Shown: positions 46,444 through 55,934, numbered from the stretch's first letter. The stretch: 64,000 nucleotides of DNA from JBNJGB01 sp051747385 (GCA_051747385.1 JBNJGB010000006.1:179770-243769), one strand, 5' to 3'. The notes: generated by a model not told the origin, from the sequence alone. A program made the numbers and translations.

Positions 46444-47757
46444 ATGAAGATCCGTCCCCTCGTCCTCGCCACGATGGCGCTGCTCCCGGTGGCCTGCCAG
46501 GGGTCCGTGGAGGAGCCGTCCGCGGAGCTTCGGGCGGTGGGGCTCGGCCCGCTCGTGGACGCGGACACCTCCGAGACCACGCCGGCCGCCGTGGAGGCCG
46601 TCCGGGGCGCCCGCGGGGACGATCCGGACGCGCGCATCGGCCTGTCCTGGTCCTTCGAGCCGCCCGCGCTGCAGGTCTACCGCTCGACGGCGGTCCACTT
46701 CCGCCTGGACGAGGCGCCGGAGGGCCACGAGTCCGCGAGCTGTACCTGGAAGTTCGGGGACGGGAGCACGGCCGAGGAGGGCTGCAACGTCTCCCACACC
46801 TTCCACGGGGGCCAGGCCGACCAGGTGGTCACGCTCACCCTGCGGGACGGCGACTGGTCCTGGACGTCGACGAAGACGGTGCCCCTGGAGCGCCTCCCGG
46901 TGGTGGAGGGCCTCCTGGAGGACGAGGAGCAGGCCCTGGACGGCCTCCCCGCGCCGCCCGAGGAGGGCGAGACCAGCTTCCGGTTCGCCGTCGTCGCGGA
47001 CTCCGCGGCGAACAACGGCGTGCCGGCCGACGTGGGCGAGGCGGTGGACATCCTCGCCGAGCAGGTGAGGCCCGGCCTGGTGATCCACGCGGGCGGCGTC
47101 GTGCTCCCCGAGGCCGGAGACGAGGCGTGGGACGGCGTGCGCGGCACCCTCGTGCGGCCCCTGCAGCACGCCGACATCCCGGTGGCCTTCGCCACGGCCG
47201 CCGGAGACCGGCAGGCCGACGTGGACCTCCCGCGGCCCGATCTGCAGATGATCGACGACCGCCACTATCCGGAGCGGTACACCTTCACCCACAAGGGCGC
47301 GTTCTTCCTGGTGTTCTCCCCGGGGGAGGACGGCGTCCCCGAGGAGACCCTCGTGTGGATGCGGGAACAGCTCTCCAAGGCGCGGGTCTACGAGGCGCGC
47401 TACGTGGTGAGCCACCTGCCGCTGCACAAGTTCGGCGACGAGCACCTGGGCTCCCTCGACAAGAAGTTCCGCCTCTACGAGCTCTTCCTCCGGGCCCGGG
47501 TCACGACGTTGTTCAGCGCCGGCTACCGCGTGTACTTCAAGGGCCGCTACGGCGCCCTGCCCGTGGTGAGCGTGGGCGCTCTCGCCGCGCCCGGCGGCAC
47601 CCTGTCCGGCGCGGACTTCTCCCAGCCGCCGTCGTTCGTGGTCGTCGACCAGGTGAAGGGCGCCCCGGAGCGCGTCTTCGCCGTCGTGGGCCCCACCTTC
47701 GACCTGACCCTCGACGAGTCGACCCTTCCGGAGACCGTCGAGGTCTACACGCGTTAG
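46444..47757 (+). CDS. PKD-like lipoprotein with degenerate metallophosphoesterase domain
   Basis: The 437-aa precursor has a lipoprotein signal (L-L-P-V-A-C, Cys18). Residues ~60-150 look like a PKD/Ig domain (C-T-W-K-F-G-D-G-S). The rest follows a calcineurin-like phosphoesterase order but has lost metal ligands. F-A-V-V-A-D-S-A keeps the first Asp. V-I-H-A-G-G-V stands where G-D is expected, A-A-G-D-R-Q replaces G-N-H-(D/E), and S-A-G-Y-R-V-Y replaces the G-H-x-H. V-V-S-H-L-P-L-H is kept. A catalytic role is therefore doubtful; it may be a binding or structural protein. The ATG at 46444 gives the expected signal peptide. Confidence 0.72.
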   Translation: MKIRPLVLATMALLPVACQGSVEEPSAELRAVGLGPLVDADTSETTPAAVEAVRGARGDDPDARIGLSWSFEPPALQVYRSTAVHFRLDEAPEGHESASCTWKFGDGSTAEEGCNVSHTFHGGQADQVVTLTLRDGDWSWTSTKTVPLERLPVVEGLLEDEEQALDGLPAPPEEGETSFRFAVVADSAANNGVPADVGEAVDILAEQVRPGLVIHAGGVVLPEAGDEAWDGVRGTLVRPLQHADIPVAFATAAGDRQADVDLPRPDLQMIDDRHYPERYTFTHKGAFFLVFSPGEDGVPEETLVWMREQLSKARVYEARYVVSHLPLHKFGDEHLGSLDKKFRLYELFLRARVTTLFSAGYRVYFKGRYGALPVVSVGALAAPGGTLSGADFSQPPSFVVVDQVKGAPERVFAVVGPTFDLTLDESTLPETVEVYTR

Positions 47758-47773
47758 TCGGCCGGAGGCCGAC

Positions 47774-47817
47774 TCCCGTTCCCGTTCCCGTTCCCGTTCC
47801 CGTTCCCGTTCCCGCTG
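47774..47817. repeat. CCCGTT hexamer run
   Basis: About seven tandem CCCGTT units follow the stop of the lipoprotein gene by 16 bp. A similar but shorter, imperfect run sits at 24323-24354 behind the hybrid kinase gene. Confidence 0.9.
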
Positions 47818-47880
47818 TCCGACGACCGGCGAGGACGCCGGTCCTAGCGCCCGCTACCGGGTCCTGGCGACTGTGACCTC

Positions 47881-48987
47881 TTGATCGGCGTCTACGTCCA
47901 CTACCCGTACTGCCGACACCACTGCGCGTACTGCGACTTCAACGTCGCCACGCCGCGCAACGTGCCGCAGGCCGCGTACACCGACGCGCTCGTGCGAGAG
48001 CTTCGGCTGCGGGCGCCCGGGGTGGACGGGCCGGCCGGGACGCTCTACGTGGGGGGCGGCACGCCCAGCCGGTGGACGGACGACGGCATCGAGCGGTTCG
48101 TCGAGGCCGTGGAGGGGACGCTGGGCCTGGCCGAGGGCGCCGAGGTGACGCTGGAGGCCAACCCCGAGGACGTGACGACCGCCCGCCTGGAGCGCTGGCG
48201 GGCCGTGGGCATCAGCCGGGTGTCCCTGGGCCTCCAGTCGCTGCGGGCCGAGCGCCTCGCGGCCATCGACCGGCGCCACGACCCCGAGCAGGCCCTCGAC
48301 GCCGTGCGGGCCGTGGCCGAGGCGGGCCTCCGGAGCTGGACCCTGGACCTGATGTTCGGCCTGCCCGGGCAGTCCGTGCCCGAGTGGGAGGAGGACGTCC
48401 ACCGGGCCGTGGACCTGGGCCCGCCGCACCTGTCCGTCTACTCGCTGACCGTGGAGCCTCGGACCATGCTGGCCCGGCAGGTGCGGGACGGGCGCGTGCC
48501 GGCGCCGGACGACGCCCTCCAGGCGGAGATGCTCTTCGCCGCGCGGCGCATCCTGCGAGGCGCCGGCTACGTGCACTACGAGGTGTCGAACTACGCCCTC
48601 CCGGGCCACGAGGCCGTCCACAACCGCGCCTACTGGGAGTTCCGGCCCTACCTGGGCCTGGGCCCCGGAGCGCACAGCTTCCTGCCGCCGCGGCGGCAGG
48701 TGAACGTCCGCCGCCCGAGCAAGTGGATCGAGGCGGTGGAAGCCGGCCGGCCCGTCGCCGAGACCGAGCACCTCGACGAGGCCACCCTGGCCTTCGAGCG
48801 CGTGATGACGGGCCTCCGCGACCTGGAGCGGGGCGTGGACCCGGGCGAGGACGCCGACCGCTTCGAGCCGGCCCTCTCCGAGGAGATCGCCGCCGGCCGC
48901 CTCGAGCGCGTGGGTCCACGCGTCCGGCTCACGGAGGCGGGTCTCCGGTTCATGGACGACGTGCTGCTGGCGCTCCTGCCGGGCTGA
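47881..48987 (+). CDS. hemW: Radical SAM haem chaperone HemW-like
   Basis: The 368-aa protein starts at TTG 47881, close to the first conserved residues (V-Y-V-H-Y-P-Y-C-R-H-H-C-A-Y-C-D-F). The C-x3-C-x2-C cluster binds the 4Fe-4S centre of radical SAM enzymes. Y-V-G-G-G-T-P-S, V-S-L-G-L-Q-S-L, D-L-M-F-G-L-P-G-Q and S-N-Y-A-L-P-G-H-E-A-V-H-N follow. Y-L-G-L-G-P-G-A-H-S-F then completes the HemW pattern. HemW delivers haem to target proteins; older annotations call it coproporphyrinogen III oxidase. Length and order of motifs fit HemW rather than HemN. Confidence 0.87.
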   Translation: MIGVYVHYPYCRHHCAYCDFNVATPRNVPQAAYTDALVRELRLRAPGVDGPAGTLYVGGGTPSRWTDDGIERFVEAVEGTLGLAEGAEVTLEANPEDVTTARLERWRAVGISRVSLGLQSLRAERLAAIDRRHDPEQALDAVRAVAEAGLRSWTLDLMFGLPGQSVPEWEEDVHRAVDLGPPHLSVYSLTVEPRTMLARQVRDGRVPAPDDALQAEMLFAARRILRGAGYVHYEVSNYALPGHEAVHNRAYWEFRPYLGLGPGAHSFLPPRRQVNVRRPSKWIEAVEAGRPVAETEHLDEATLAFERVMTGLRDLERGVDPGEDADRFEPALSEEIAAGRLERVGPRVRLTEAGLRFMDDVLLALLPG

Positions 48988-49307
48988 CCGCCGGGGACGG
49001 CTCACAGCTCGTCAGACTGTCGCAAGACGAAGGGCTCGCGCAAAGACGCGAAGACGCAAAGGGAAACGGCATGCTTCGGCTCGGTGTGCCCGCTGTTGGC
49101 CTGCCGGTGACCCGGCAGTCTCGGCCGGAGTGGTGTGCAAGCGGTTCGCTGGCCTTTGGGTCCTGGCGGCTTGGCGGCTTGGCGCGCGGTTCTCTTCGAC
49201 ACCGCGGCATTCCGGGATGTGTAGGACTGTGAGCCGGGGACGGCGATCCTACTGCATCCCGGCGACGCGTGGTAGACAGGAGGGACTTGCGAACGAGGAG
49301 CACCACC
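48988..49307. other. Intergenic region with an inverted repeat element
   Basis: No gene is recognised. At 49034-49061 the sequence GCTCGCGCAAAGACGCGAAG continues ACGCAAAG. At 49153-49192 an imperfect inverted partner (GGCGGCTTGGCGGCTTGGCG) follows, so the ~160-bp stretch can fold back on itself. A 20-base part of the right arm recurs at 24548-24568. The downstream CMD gene has its own GAGGAG ribosome binding site. Confidence 0.55.
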
Positions 49308-49622
49308 ATGGCCGACCTTCCGAAGCCTCCCTCCACCTACAAGGCGTTCGTCAGCAGGTTCCCCGAGCTCGGGGAGGCCTGGCAGAGCATCCGCGAGGGC
49401 GAGGGCAAGGGGCCGCTCGACGAGAAGGCCTCGCGCCTCGTCAAGCTCGGCGTGGCCGTCGGAGCCATGCGCGAGGGCGCCGTCCACTCGGCCGTCCGCA
49501 AGGCGAAGGCCGCCGGGGCCACCCGCGAGGAGATCGAGCACGTGGTCACCCTGGCTGCGAGCACGATCGGCCTGCCTTCGAGCGTCGCCGTGTGGTCCTG
49601 GATGACCGACGTCCCGGAGTAG
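49308..49622 (+). CDS. Carboxymuconolactone decarboxylase (CMD)-family protein without cysteines
   Basis: A 104-aa protein behind GAGGAG. It shows the CMD helical pattern: K-A-F-V-S-R-F-P-E-L, L-V-K-L-G-V-A-V-G-A-M-R-E-G-A-V-H-S-A-V-R-K-A and A-G-A-T-R-E-E-I-E-H-V. AhpD-type relatives use a C-x-x-C next to the conserved His for peroxidase activity; here that site is A-V-H-S with no cysteine in the protein. A redox function is therefore unlikely. The role is unknown. Confidence 0.75.
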   Translation: MADLPKPPSTYKAFVSRFPELGEAWQSIREGEGKGPLDEKASRLVKLGVAVGAMREGAVHSAVRKAKAAGATREEIEHVVTLAASTIGLPSSVAVWSWMTDVPE

Positions 49623-49649
49623 GAGCGCCGTCCTCGGCGGTCGGTCGGG

Positions 49650-50192
49650 TCAGTCCGCCTCGTCCCCGACGTTGTCCTCGGGGGCGTGGTCGGCGTCGAT
49701 CTCGAAGCGGCCCGTGGGCTGGCGGCCGACCCAGCGGCGCAGGTGCAGGACCACGACCTCCCGGTCGACGGGGTCGTCGGGCATCGGCACCACCACGGCG
49801 TCCACCGAGTCCAGCGGTGTGAAGCGCGCCCGGCTCGTCAGCTCCGCGCGGGGGAGCGGCTCGCCGCACATCTCGATGCGCCGGAAGGATCGCAGGTCCC
49901 AGATCCGCGGCGTCCCGAGCTGGCGGATGTGCAGGGAGTGCCCGTCCAGCGTGACGTCGGTGGGGAAGAAGAATGGCGCGAGGCCCGCCACGGCGCCCAG
50001 GAAGACGAACGTCGCCCACAGCGGCGAGCGGAAGGCGAGCCAGGTCGCCACGGCCAGGCCGACCGGCACGAGCGCGGCCACGATGGTCCGCATCGGGTGC
50101 CGTCGGACCGGCCAGATCCGATAGCGGATCACGCCTCCGGTGGTCGCCGGACCGACGTCTCCCTCGAGGTGCGACTCGGCAGCGTTCTGCAC
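49650..50192 (-). CDS. Small membrane protein, PH-domain-like
   Basis: The 180-aa protein starts at a GTG (50192) following GAGG. Residues ~35-75 hold two hydrophobic helices (T-I-V-A-A-L-V-P-V-G-L-A-V-A and F-V-F-L-G-A-V-A-G-L-A). The cytoplasmic or periplasmic part then has T-D-V-T-L-D-G-H-S-L-H-I-R-Q-L-G-T, a beta sheet of the kind found in bacterial PH-like domains. The ATG at about 50092 would drop the first 33 residues. Function is unknown; it is convergent with the CMD gene. Confidence 0.6.
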   Translation of the reverse strand: MQNAAESHLEGDVGPATTGGVIRYRIWPVRRHPMRTIVAALVPVGLAVATWLAFRSPLWATFVFLGAVAGLAPFFFPTDVTLDGHSLHIRQLGTPRIWDLRSFRRIEMCGEPLPRAELTSRARFTPLDSVDAVVVPMPDDPVDREVVVLHLRRWVGRQPTGRFEIDADHAPEDNVGDEAD

Positions 50193-50294
50193 GCCTCGTA
50201 CGTTAGCCCCGCCCCGGGTCGCTGACAAGGCATCGGCGGCGCGAACCCCCCGGAATCCGGGGCCATCGCGCGTCCCGCGCGGCCGGAGCTCCAC

Positions 50295-50322
50295 TTGACA
50301 TCCGGGCCGCCCGGCGGATAGG
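50295..50322 (+). promoter_or_regulatory. Sigma-70-like promoter close to the opp start
   Basis: TTGACA at 50295-50300 is a perfect -35 box, and GATAGG at 50317-50322 is a weak -10 box after 16 bases. Transcription would begin near 50329, only about 5 nt before the ATG at 50334, so the mRNA could be nearly leaderless. The spacing is acceptable but the -10 match is modest. Confidence 0.4.
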
Positions 50323-50333
50323 TCCCCAACTTC

Positions 50334-52217
50334 ATGTCCGCTCGGCTCCGCCCCACGATCGCCGCCGCCCGACGCGGCCTCGCGCCCCTCGCGGTCGCGG
50401 CCATGGCCGTGCTCGGCGGCTGCGGCGTCGACGAGGCGCCGGTGGTGCCCCTGGTCGAGGTTCCCGAGGGCGAGCAGGCCGGTCTGGCGCTCGGGACGGG
50501 AGAGGAGGCGCGAGGCGCGGCCGAGGGGGCGGCCACGGCCCGGGGCGCCGAGGGCTACGCGGGGCCGGAGGACGTCGCGCGCTTCTCGGCGGAATGCGAG
50601 GCGCTCCAGCCCGAACCTCCCGGCGACGGCGAGGCCGCGAGCACGGAGGGCTACGGGGCCCTGTACCGCGGCAAGAAACCGCCGCCGGACCCGGGCCCCC
50701 CGCCGGAGGACGGCACGTTCGTCTGGGTCGAGGGCAACGCGGAGTTCCTGGACCCCAACCTCATCAGCGAGAGCGCCGGGACGGCCCTGGCGAGCCAGAT
50801 GTTCGAGACCCTGCTCGTCACCGGGCCCGGCAACGGACCGCCGGTCCCCGGAGCCGCCGAATCGTACGAGGTCTCCGAGGACGGGCGCACCTACACCTTC
50901 CACCTCCGCGCGGGGATGGTCTGGAGCGACGGCGCGCCGCTGACCGCCCGGGACTTCGCCTACGGGTGGATTCGCGGACTGACGCCGGCCACGGGCTCCA
51001 AGAACGCCCAGCAGCTCTGGTTCATCGAGGGTGCCCGGGCCTTCAACCGCGGCGAGACGGACGACCCGGAGAGCCTGGGCATCGAGGTGGTCGACGACCT
51101 CACCCTGCGCGTGACGCTGGACAACCCGGCGCCGTTCTTCCCGCACCTGGTCACCTACATCGCCTACGCGCCCATCCCGCGCCACGCCGTCGAGGCCCAC
51201 GGCGAGCAGTGGATCCGCCCCGGTAACGTAGTGGTCAACGGCCCCTACGTCATGACCGAGTGGAAGCCCCGCGACCGCATGGTCATGGAGAAGAACCCGC
51301 GGTACTGGGACGCCGACGCCGTGTCCATCGAGCGCTCAGTGGTCCGCTTCACGGACGACGAGTCCCGGAACATCCGCCTGTACCAGTCCAACCAGGCGCA
51401 CTGGGTGAAGCCGGTCCCGTCCGACAAGATCCGCGAGTACATCGCCGCCGGGCGGAGCGATCTGCGCATCGACATGCAGATGTGCACCTACTACTACGTC
51501 GTCCGGACGCTGCGGCCGCCCTTCGACCATCCGCTCGTGCGCCGGGCCATCCACCTGGCCATCGACAAGGAGCGGATGACGAAGCACATCCTGGCGAGCT
51601 TCCAGGTGCCGGCCACGAACCTCGTGCCGCCGATGTTCGAGGACACCCTCGGCTACGTCCCCCCGGAGGGCGAGTCCTTCGACCCCGAGCGGGCCCGGGC
51701 GCTCCTGGCAGACGCGGGCCATCCCGACGGCGTGGGCCTGCCGCCGCTGGAGATCGTCTACAACACCTTCGAGAGCCACCGCCTCATCGCCGAGTTCGTC
51801 CAGCGCAACCTGCAGGAGAACCTGGGCATCCGGGTGACGGTCAACAACATGGAGTGGAAGTCGCTCCTCAAGAAGGTCCACGCCGGGGACTTCGAGATCG
51901 CCCGGACCTCCTGGTGCGCCGACTATCCGGACCCGACGACCTTCCTGACGGTCTTCCACTCCGAGAGCGCCAACAACTACGCCGGCTACGACAACCCGGC
52001 GTACGACGACCTCCTGGACCGCATCGCCCGAGAGCGGGACACCCGCGCCCGCAACGTCCTCATGTGCGCGGCGGAGAAGGTCCTCGTCCGCGACGTCCCG
52101 GTGATGCCGTTCTACTTCTACACCGTCTCGTATCTGGTCCGGCCCTTCGTGAAGGGCCTGGAGCCCCAGTACCAGGACCACCACCTGCTCGAGTACATGA
52201 GCATCGAGCAGCCCTGA
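50334..52217 (+). CDS. oppA: Oligopeptide ABC transporter substrate-binding lipoprotein
   Basis: The 627-aa precursor ends its signal at V-L-G-G-C (lipobox), so it is a periplasmic lipoprotein. The binding domain shows G-N-A-E-F-L-D-P-N-L near residue 145, F-H-L-R-A-G-M-V-W-S-D-G-A-P-L-T-A-R-D-F near 190 and V-V-N-G-P-Y-V-M-T-E-W. K-N-P-R-Y-W-D-A follows. These are standard OppA/DppA features. A ~110-residue linker with Ala/Glu/Gly-rich sequence separates the lipid anchor from the binding domain. It starts a five-gene operon with both permeases and both ATPases downstream. Confidence 0.92.
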   Translation: MSARLRPTIAAARRGLAPLAVAAMAVLGGCGVDEAPVVPLVEVPEGEQAGLALGTGEEARGAAEGAATARGAEGYAGPEDVARFSAECEALQPEPPGDGEAASTEGYGALYRGKKPPPDPGPPPEDGTFVWVEGNAEFLDPNLISESAGTALASQMFETLLVTGPGNGPPVPGAAESYEVSEDGRTYTFHLRAGMVWSDGAPLTARDFAYGWIRGLTPATGSKNAQQLWFIEGARAFNRGETDDPESLGIEVVDDLTLRVTLDNPAPFFPHLVTYIAYAPIPRHAVEAHGEQWIRPGNVVVNGPYVMTEWKPRDRMVMEKNPRYWDADAVSIERSVVRFTDDESRNIRLYQSNQAHWVKPVPSDKIREYIAAGRSDLRIDMQMCTYYYVVRTLRPPFDHPLVRRAIHLAIDKERMTKHILASFQVPATNLVPPMFEDTLGYVPPEGESFDPERARALLADAGHPDGVGLPPLEIVYNTFESHRLIAEFVQRNLQENLGIRVTVNNMEWKSLLKKVHAGDFEIARTSWCADYPDPTTFLTVFHSESANNYAGYDNPAYDDLLDRIARERDTRARNVLMCAAEKVLVRDVPVMPFYFYTVSYLVRPFVKGLEPQYQDHHLLEYMSIEQP

Positions 52218-52227
52218 GCCTCCACGC

Positions 52228-53376
52228 ATGCTTCGTTTCGTCCTGAGCCGCCTGTTCGGCGCGGTGATCGTCCTCTGGATCATCGTGACGATCAGCTTCT
52301 TCCTGATGCGCTTCGCGCCGGGGAGTCCCTTCGACGCCGACCGCCGCCTCCCGCCGGCGGTGGAGGCGAACAAGTGGATCGTCTTCGGCATGGGCCGGGA
52401 GGTGCAGGCCCCCGTGGCCGGCGAGGTGACGGAGGTCGCCGACGTGGAGGCCGGCCGGCACTACGAGGAGGACCGGTTCCTCCTCACCCTCACGGCCCCG
52501 GACGGCGAGGCGCACCGCGTCACCATGCCCACCGGCGGCAAGCTGGTGTCCTTCGGCGTGAAGGAGGGCGCCCGCGTGGAGCCCGGCGACCGCCTGGCCG
52601 TGGTCCCCAAGTCCCTGGCGGCCCAGTACGTCTCGGCCCTGGGGAAGTACGTCCGGCTCGACTTCGGGGTGACCATCTCCTCGGACGGCCGCGAGACGGT
52701 CCTGGAGAACCTGCGCCGGGGCCTTCCGGTCTCCCTCGAGCTCGGCGGCTGGGCGCTGCTCCTCGCGCTGCTCCTCGGCGTGTCGTCGGGGCTGTTCGCC
52801 GGGCTGAAGCAGAACACCTTCGGGGACTACACCGTCATGTCCTTCGCCATGGTGGGGATCTCGGTGCCCACCATCGTCAGCGGGCCGCTCCTCATCGCCC
52901 TGTTCGCCGGCGGGCCCACGTCCCTGGTCTCGGGGATCTTCGACTACGGCGAGTGGGACTCCTGGGACGACCGCGTCCTGCCGGTCGTCACCCTGGGCCT
53001 GGTCTACACGGCCTCGTTCGCCCGCCTCACCCGCGGCGGCATGCTCGAGGTCATCCGCTCGGACTACATCCGCACGGCCCGGGCCAAGGGCCTGCCGGAG
53101 CGGACGGTGGTCACGCGGCACGCCATGAAGGGCGCCATCCTGCCCACGGTCACCTATCTGGGGCCGGCCATCGCCCGCATCGTGACGGGCTCCATCGTGG
53201 TGGAGGAGGTCTTCGGCCTGCCGGGCCTCGCCGACTACTTCGTCACCCCGGCCCTGAACCGCGACTATCCCATGGTCATCGGGGTGGTGGTCCTCTACTC
53301 GGCCCTGCTCGTGCTGATGAACCTGGCCGTGGACCTGGCCTACACCGCCCTCGATCCCCGCGTGAGCTACGACTGA
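52228..53376 (+). CDS. oppB: Oligopeptide permease OppB with inserted biotinyl/lipoyl-like domain
   Basis: The 382-aa permease begins with the usual first helix (L-S-R-L-F-G-A-V-I-V-L-W-I-I-V-T-I-S-F-F) and M-R-F-A-P-G-S-P-F. Residues ~57-125 hold an extra block (V-Q-A-P-V-A-G-E-V-T-E-V, T-G-G-K-L-V-S-F-G-V-K-E-G-A-R-V, E-P-G-D-R-L-A-V-V). It has the alternating short strands of a biotinyl/lipoyl-type barrel but no modified lysine motif. Standard OppB sequence resumes with L-G-K-Y-V-R-L-D-F-G. The EAA-like loop D-Y-I-R-T-A-R-A-K-G-L-P is present. The insert should face the periplasm. The operon is contiguous with oppA (10-bp gap) and oppC (1-bp overlap). Confidence 0.9.
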   Translation: MLRFVLSRLFGAVIVLWIIVTISFFLMRFAPGSPFDADRRLPPAVEANKWIVFGMGREVQAPVAGEVTEVADVEAGRHYEEDRFLLTLTAPDGEAHRVTMPTGGKLVSFGVKEGARVEPGDRLAVVPKSLAAQYVSALGKYVRLDFGVTISSDGRETVLENLRRGLPVSLELGGWALLLALLLGVSSGLFAGLKQNTFGDYTVMSFAMVGISVPTIVSGPLLIALFAGGPTSLVSGIFDYGEWDSWDDRVLPVVTLGLVYTASFARLTRGGMLEVIRSDYIRTARAKGLPERTVVTRHAMKGAILPTVTYLGPAIARIVTGSIVVEEVFGLPGLADYFVTPALNRDYPMVIGVVVLYSALLVLMNLAVDLAYTALDPRVSYD

Positions 53377-54878
53377 TGGACGACGCCCCCACCCCGGAGG
53401 CCCAGAAGGGCCACAGCCTGATGGCGGACGCCTGGAAGCGGCTCCGGCGGAACCGGCTCGCCGTGGTCAGCGCCGCCCTCGTCCTCGGCATGGCCGTGGC
53501 CGGCTTCGCGTCGCCCTGGGTCGCCGCCCACATCACGCACTTCTCCCTCGACGAGCAGCACACCCGCCTCGCCTTCCACCCGCCCGGCACCGCGGACGTC
53601 TCCTTCGACCACCCCAGCTACGACGGCGACGTGGCGGCCTTCGACGCCGTGGACCTGAACGGCGACGGCGTCATCGCCTGCCGGCGGGTGGCCCAGGAGC
53701 GGCTGGCCCTGCCGGGGCTGAGCTTCCTCGAGCGCAACGCCCCGAGCCTCCACGCGCAGGTCCTGGAGCGCCTGGACGCGCTGGACCGGGACCTCCCCAT
53801 CAAGGCGATCCTGGCCCAGGCCGTCGGCCGCCTGGAGTGTCCGGAGCTGGACGAGCTTCGGCGCCTGTCGCGGTTCTTCGACTTCCTGTTCGACGGCTAC
53901 GACGTGGCCTCGGGCGACGAGGCGCCGGAGCCGGGGCGCATCGAGCCGGACGGCTACCTCACCTGGAAGGAGTATCCCCACACGGACGCGGACATCGACC
54001 CGGTCTATCGCGATCGCGGCCTCGCCGGCGTGGAGGCGTTCCGCGCCCTGGACGTCAACGGCGACCACGTCGTCAGCCAGTGGGAGGTCACCGAGCGCAC
54101 CCGCTACATGCGCTACGACAAGGACCACCTGATCCGGCACCACGACCGGGATCACGACCTGGCCATCTCGAAGGCCGAGTTCCCGGGCGCGCCGGAGCTG
54201 CATCCCTTCGTCGCCGGCACCGACGGCAAGGGCCGCGACGTCTTCACGCGCCTGTTCTATGGCGCGCGCATCTCCATCCTCATCGGGCTGGCCGCCACCC
54301 TCGTGAGCCTCTTCATCGGCGTCACCTGGGGCGCCATCGCGGGGTTTCTGGGCGGCCGCGTCGACAACGTGATGATGCGCATCGTCGACGTGCTCTACGG
54401 CCTGCCGTTCATGTTCATCGTCATCCTGCTCATCGTCATCGTGGGCCGGAGCACGGTGAACCTCTTCATCGCCCTGGGCGCGGTCCAGTGGCTCAACATG
54501 GCGCGCGTCATCCGCGGGCAGGTCATCAGCCTCAAGCACCGGGAGTTCGTGGAGGCCGCCCGCGCCATCGGCGTCCGGCGCCTGGGCATCATCTTCAAGC
54601 ACCTCATCCGGAACACGGTGGGGCCGGTCATCGTCTACTCCACCCTGCTGGTGCCCGGCGTCATCCTGCTCGAGGCGTTCCTGAGCTTCCTCGGCCTGGG
54701 CGTCCAGCCGCCGAACCCCTCGTGGGGCAACATGATCACCGAGGGCGCGGACAAGTTCCAGGACTACACCTGGCTCATCCTGTGGCCCGGCGGCGCCCTG
54801 GCCGCGACCCTGTTCGCCATGAACTTCCTGGGCGACGGCATCCGCGACGCCCTCGATCCCCAGATGCAGAAGGACTGA
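53376..54878 (+). CDS. oppC: Oligopeptide permease OppC with inserted EF-hand-like domain
   Basis: The 500-aa permease starts with R-L-R-R-N-R-L-A-V-V-S-A-A-L-V-L and a first helix. About 200 extra residues (~72-275) then precede the canonical A-G-T-D-G-K-G-R-D-V-F-T-R-L-F-Y-G-A-R. The insert holds D-L-N-G-D-G-V-I, D-V-N-G-D-H-V-V-S-Q-W-E and D-R-D-H-D-L-A-I-S-K-A-E, three loops with Asp/Asn at positions 1, 3 and 5 and, in two, Glu at 12, as in EF-hands. Five transmembrane helices and E-F-V-E-A-A-R-A-I-G-V follow. A periplasmic calcium-binding domain is the likely result. ATG overlaps the oppB stop by one base. Confidence 0.9.
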   Translation: MDDAPTPEAQKGHSLMADAWKRLRRNRLAVVSAALVLGMAVAGFASPWVAAHITHFSLDEQHTRLAFHPPGTADVSFDHPSYDGDVAAFDAVDLNGDGVIACRRVAQERLALPGLSFLERNAPSLHAQVLERLDALDRDLPIKAILAQAVGRLECPELDELRRLSRFFDFLFDGYDVASGDEAPEPGRIEPDGYLTWKEYPHTDADIDPVYRDRGLAGVEAFRALDVNGDHVVSQWEVTERTRYMRYDKDHLIRHHDRDHDLAISKAEFPGAPELHPFVAGTDGKGRDVFTRLFYGARISILIGLAATLVSLFIGVTWGAIAGFLGGRVDNVMMRIVDVLYGLPFMFIVILLIVIVGRSTVNLFIALGAVQWLNMARVIRGQVISLKHREFVEAARAIGVRRLGIIFKHLIRNTVGPVIVYSTLLVPGVILLEAFLSFLGLGVQPPNPSWGNMITEGADKFQDYTWLILWPGGALAATLFAMNFLGDGIRDALDPQMQKD

Positions 54879-54888
54879 CCCCGGACCG

Positions 54889-55934
<1,046 letters not shown>

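Noticed and set aside
47881..48987. HemN coproporphyrinogen oxidase
   Set aside because: Size and the H-N...Y-L-G-L-G-P-G-A-H-S-F motif fit HemW better than HemN.
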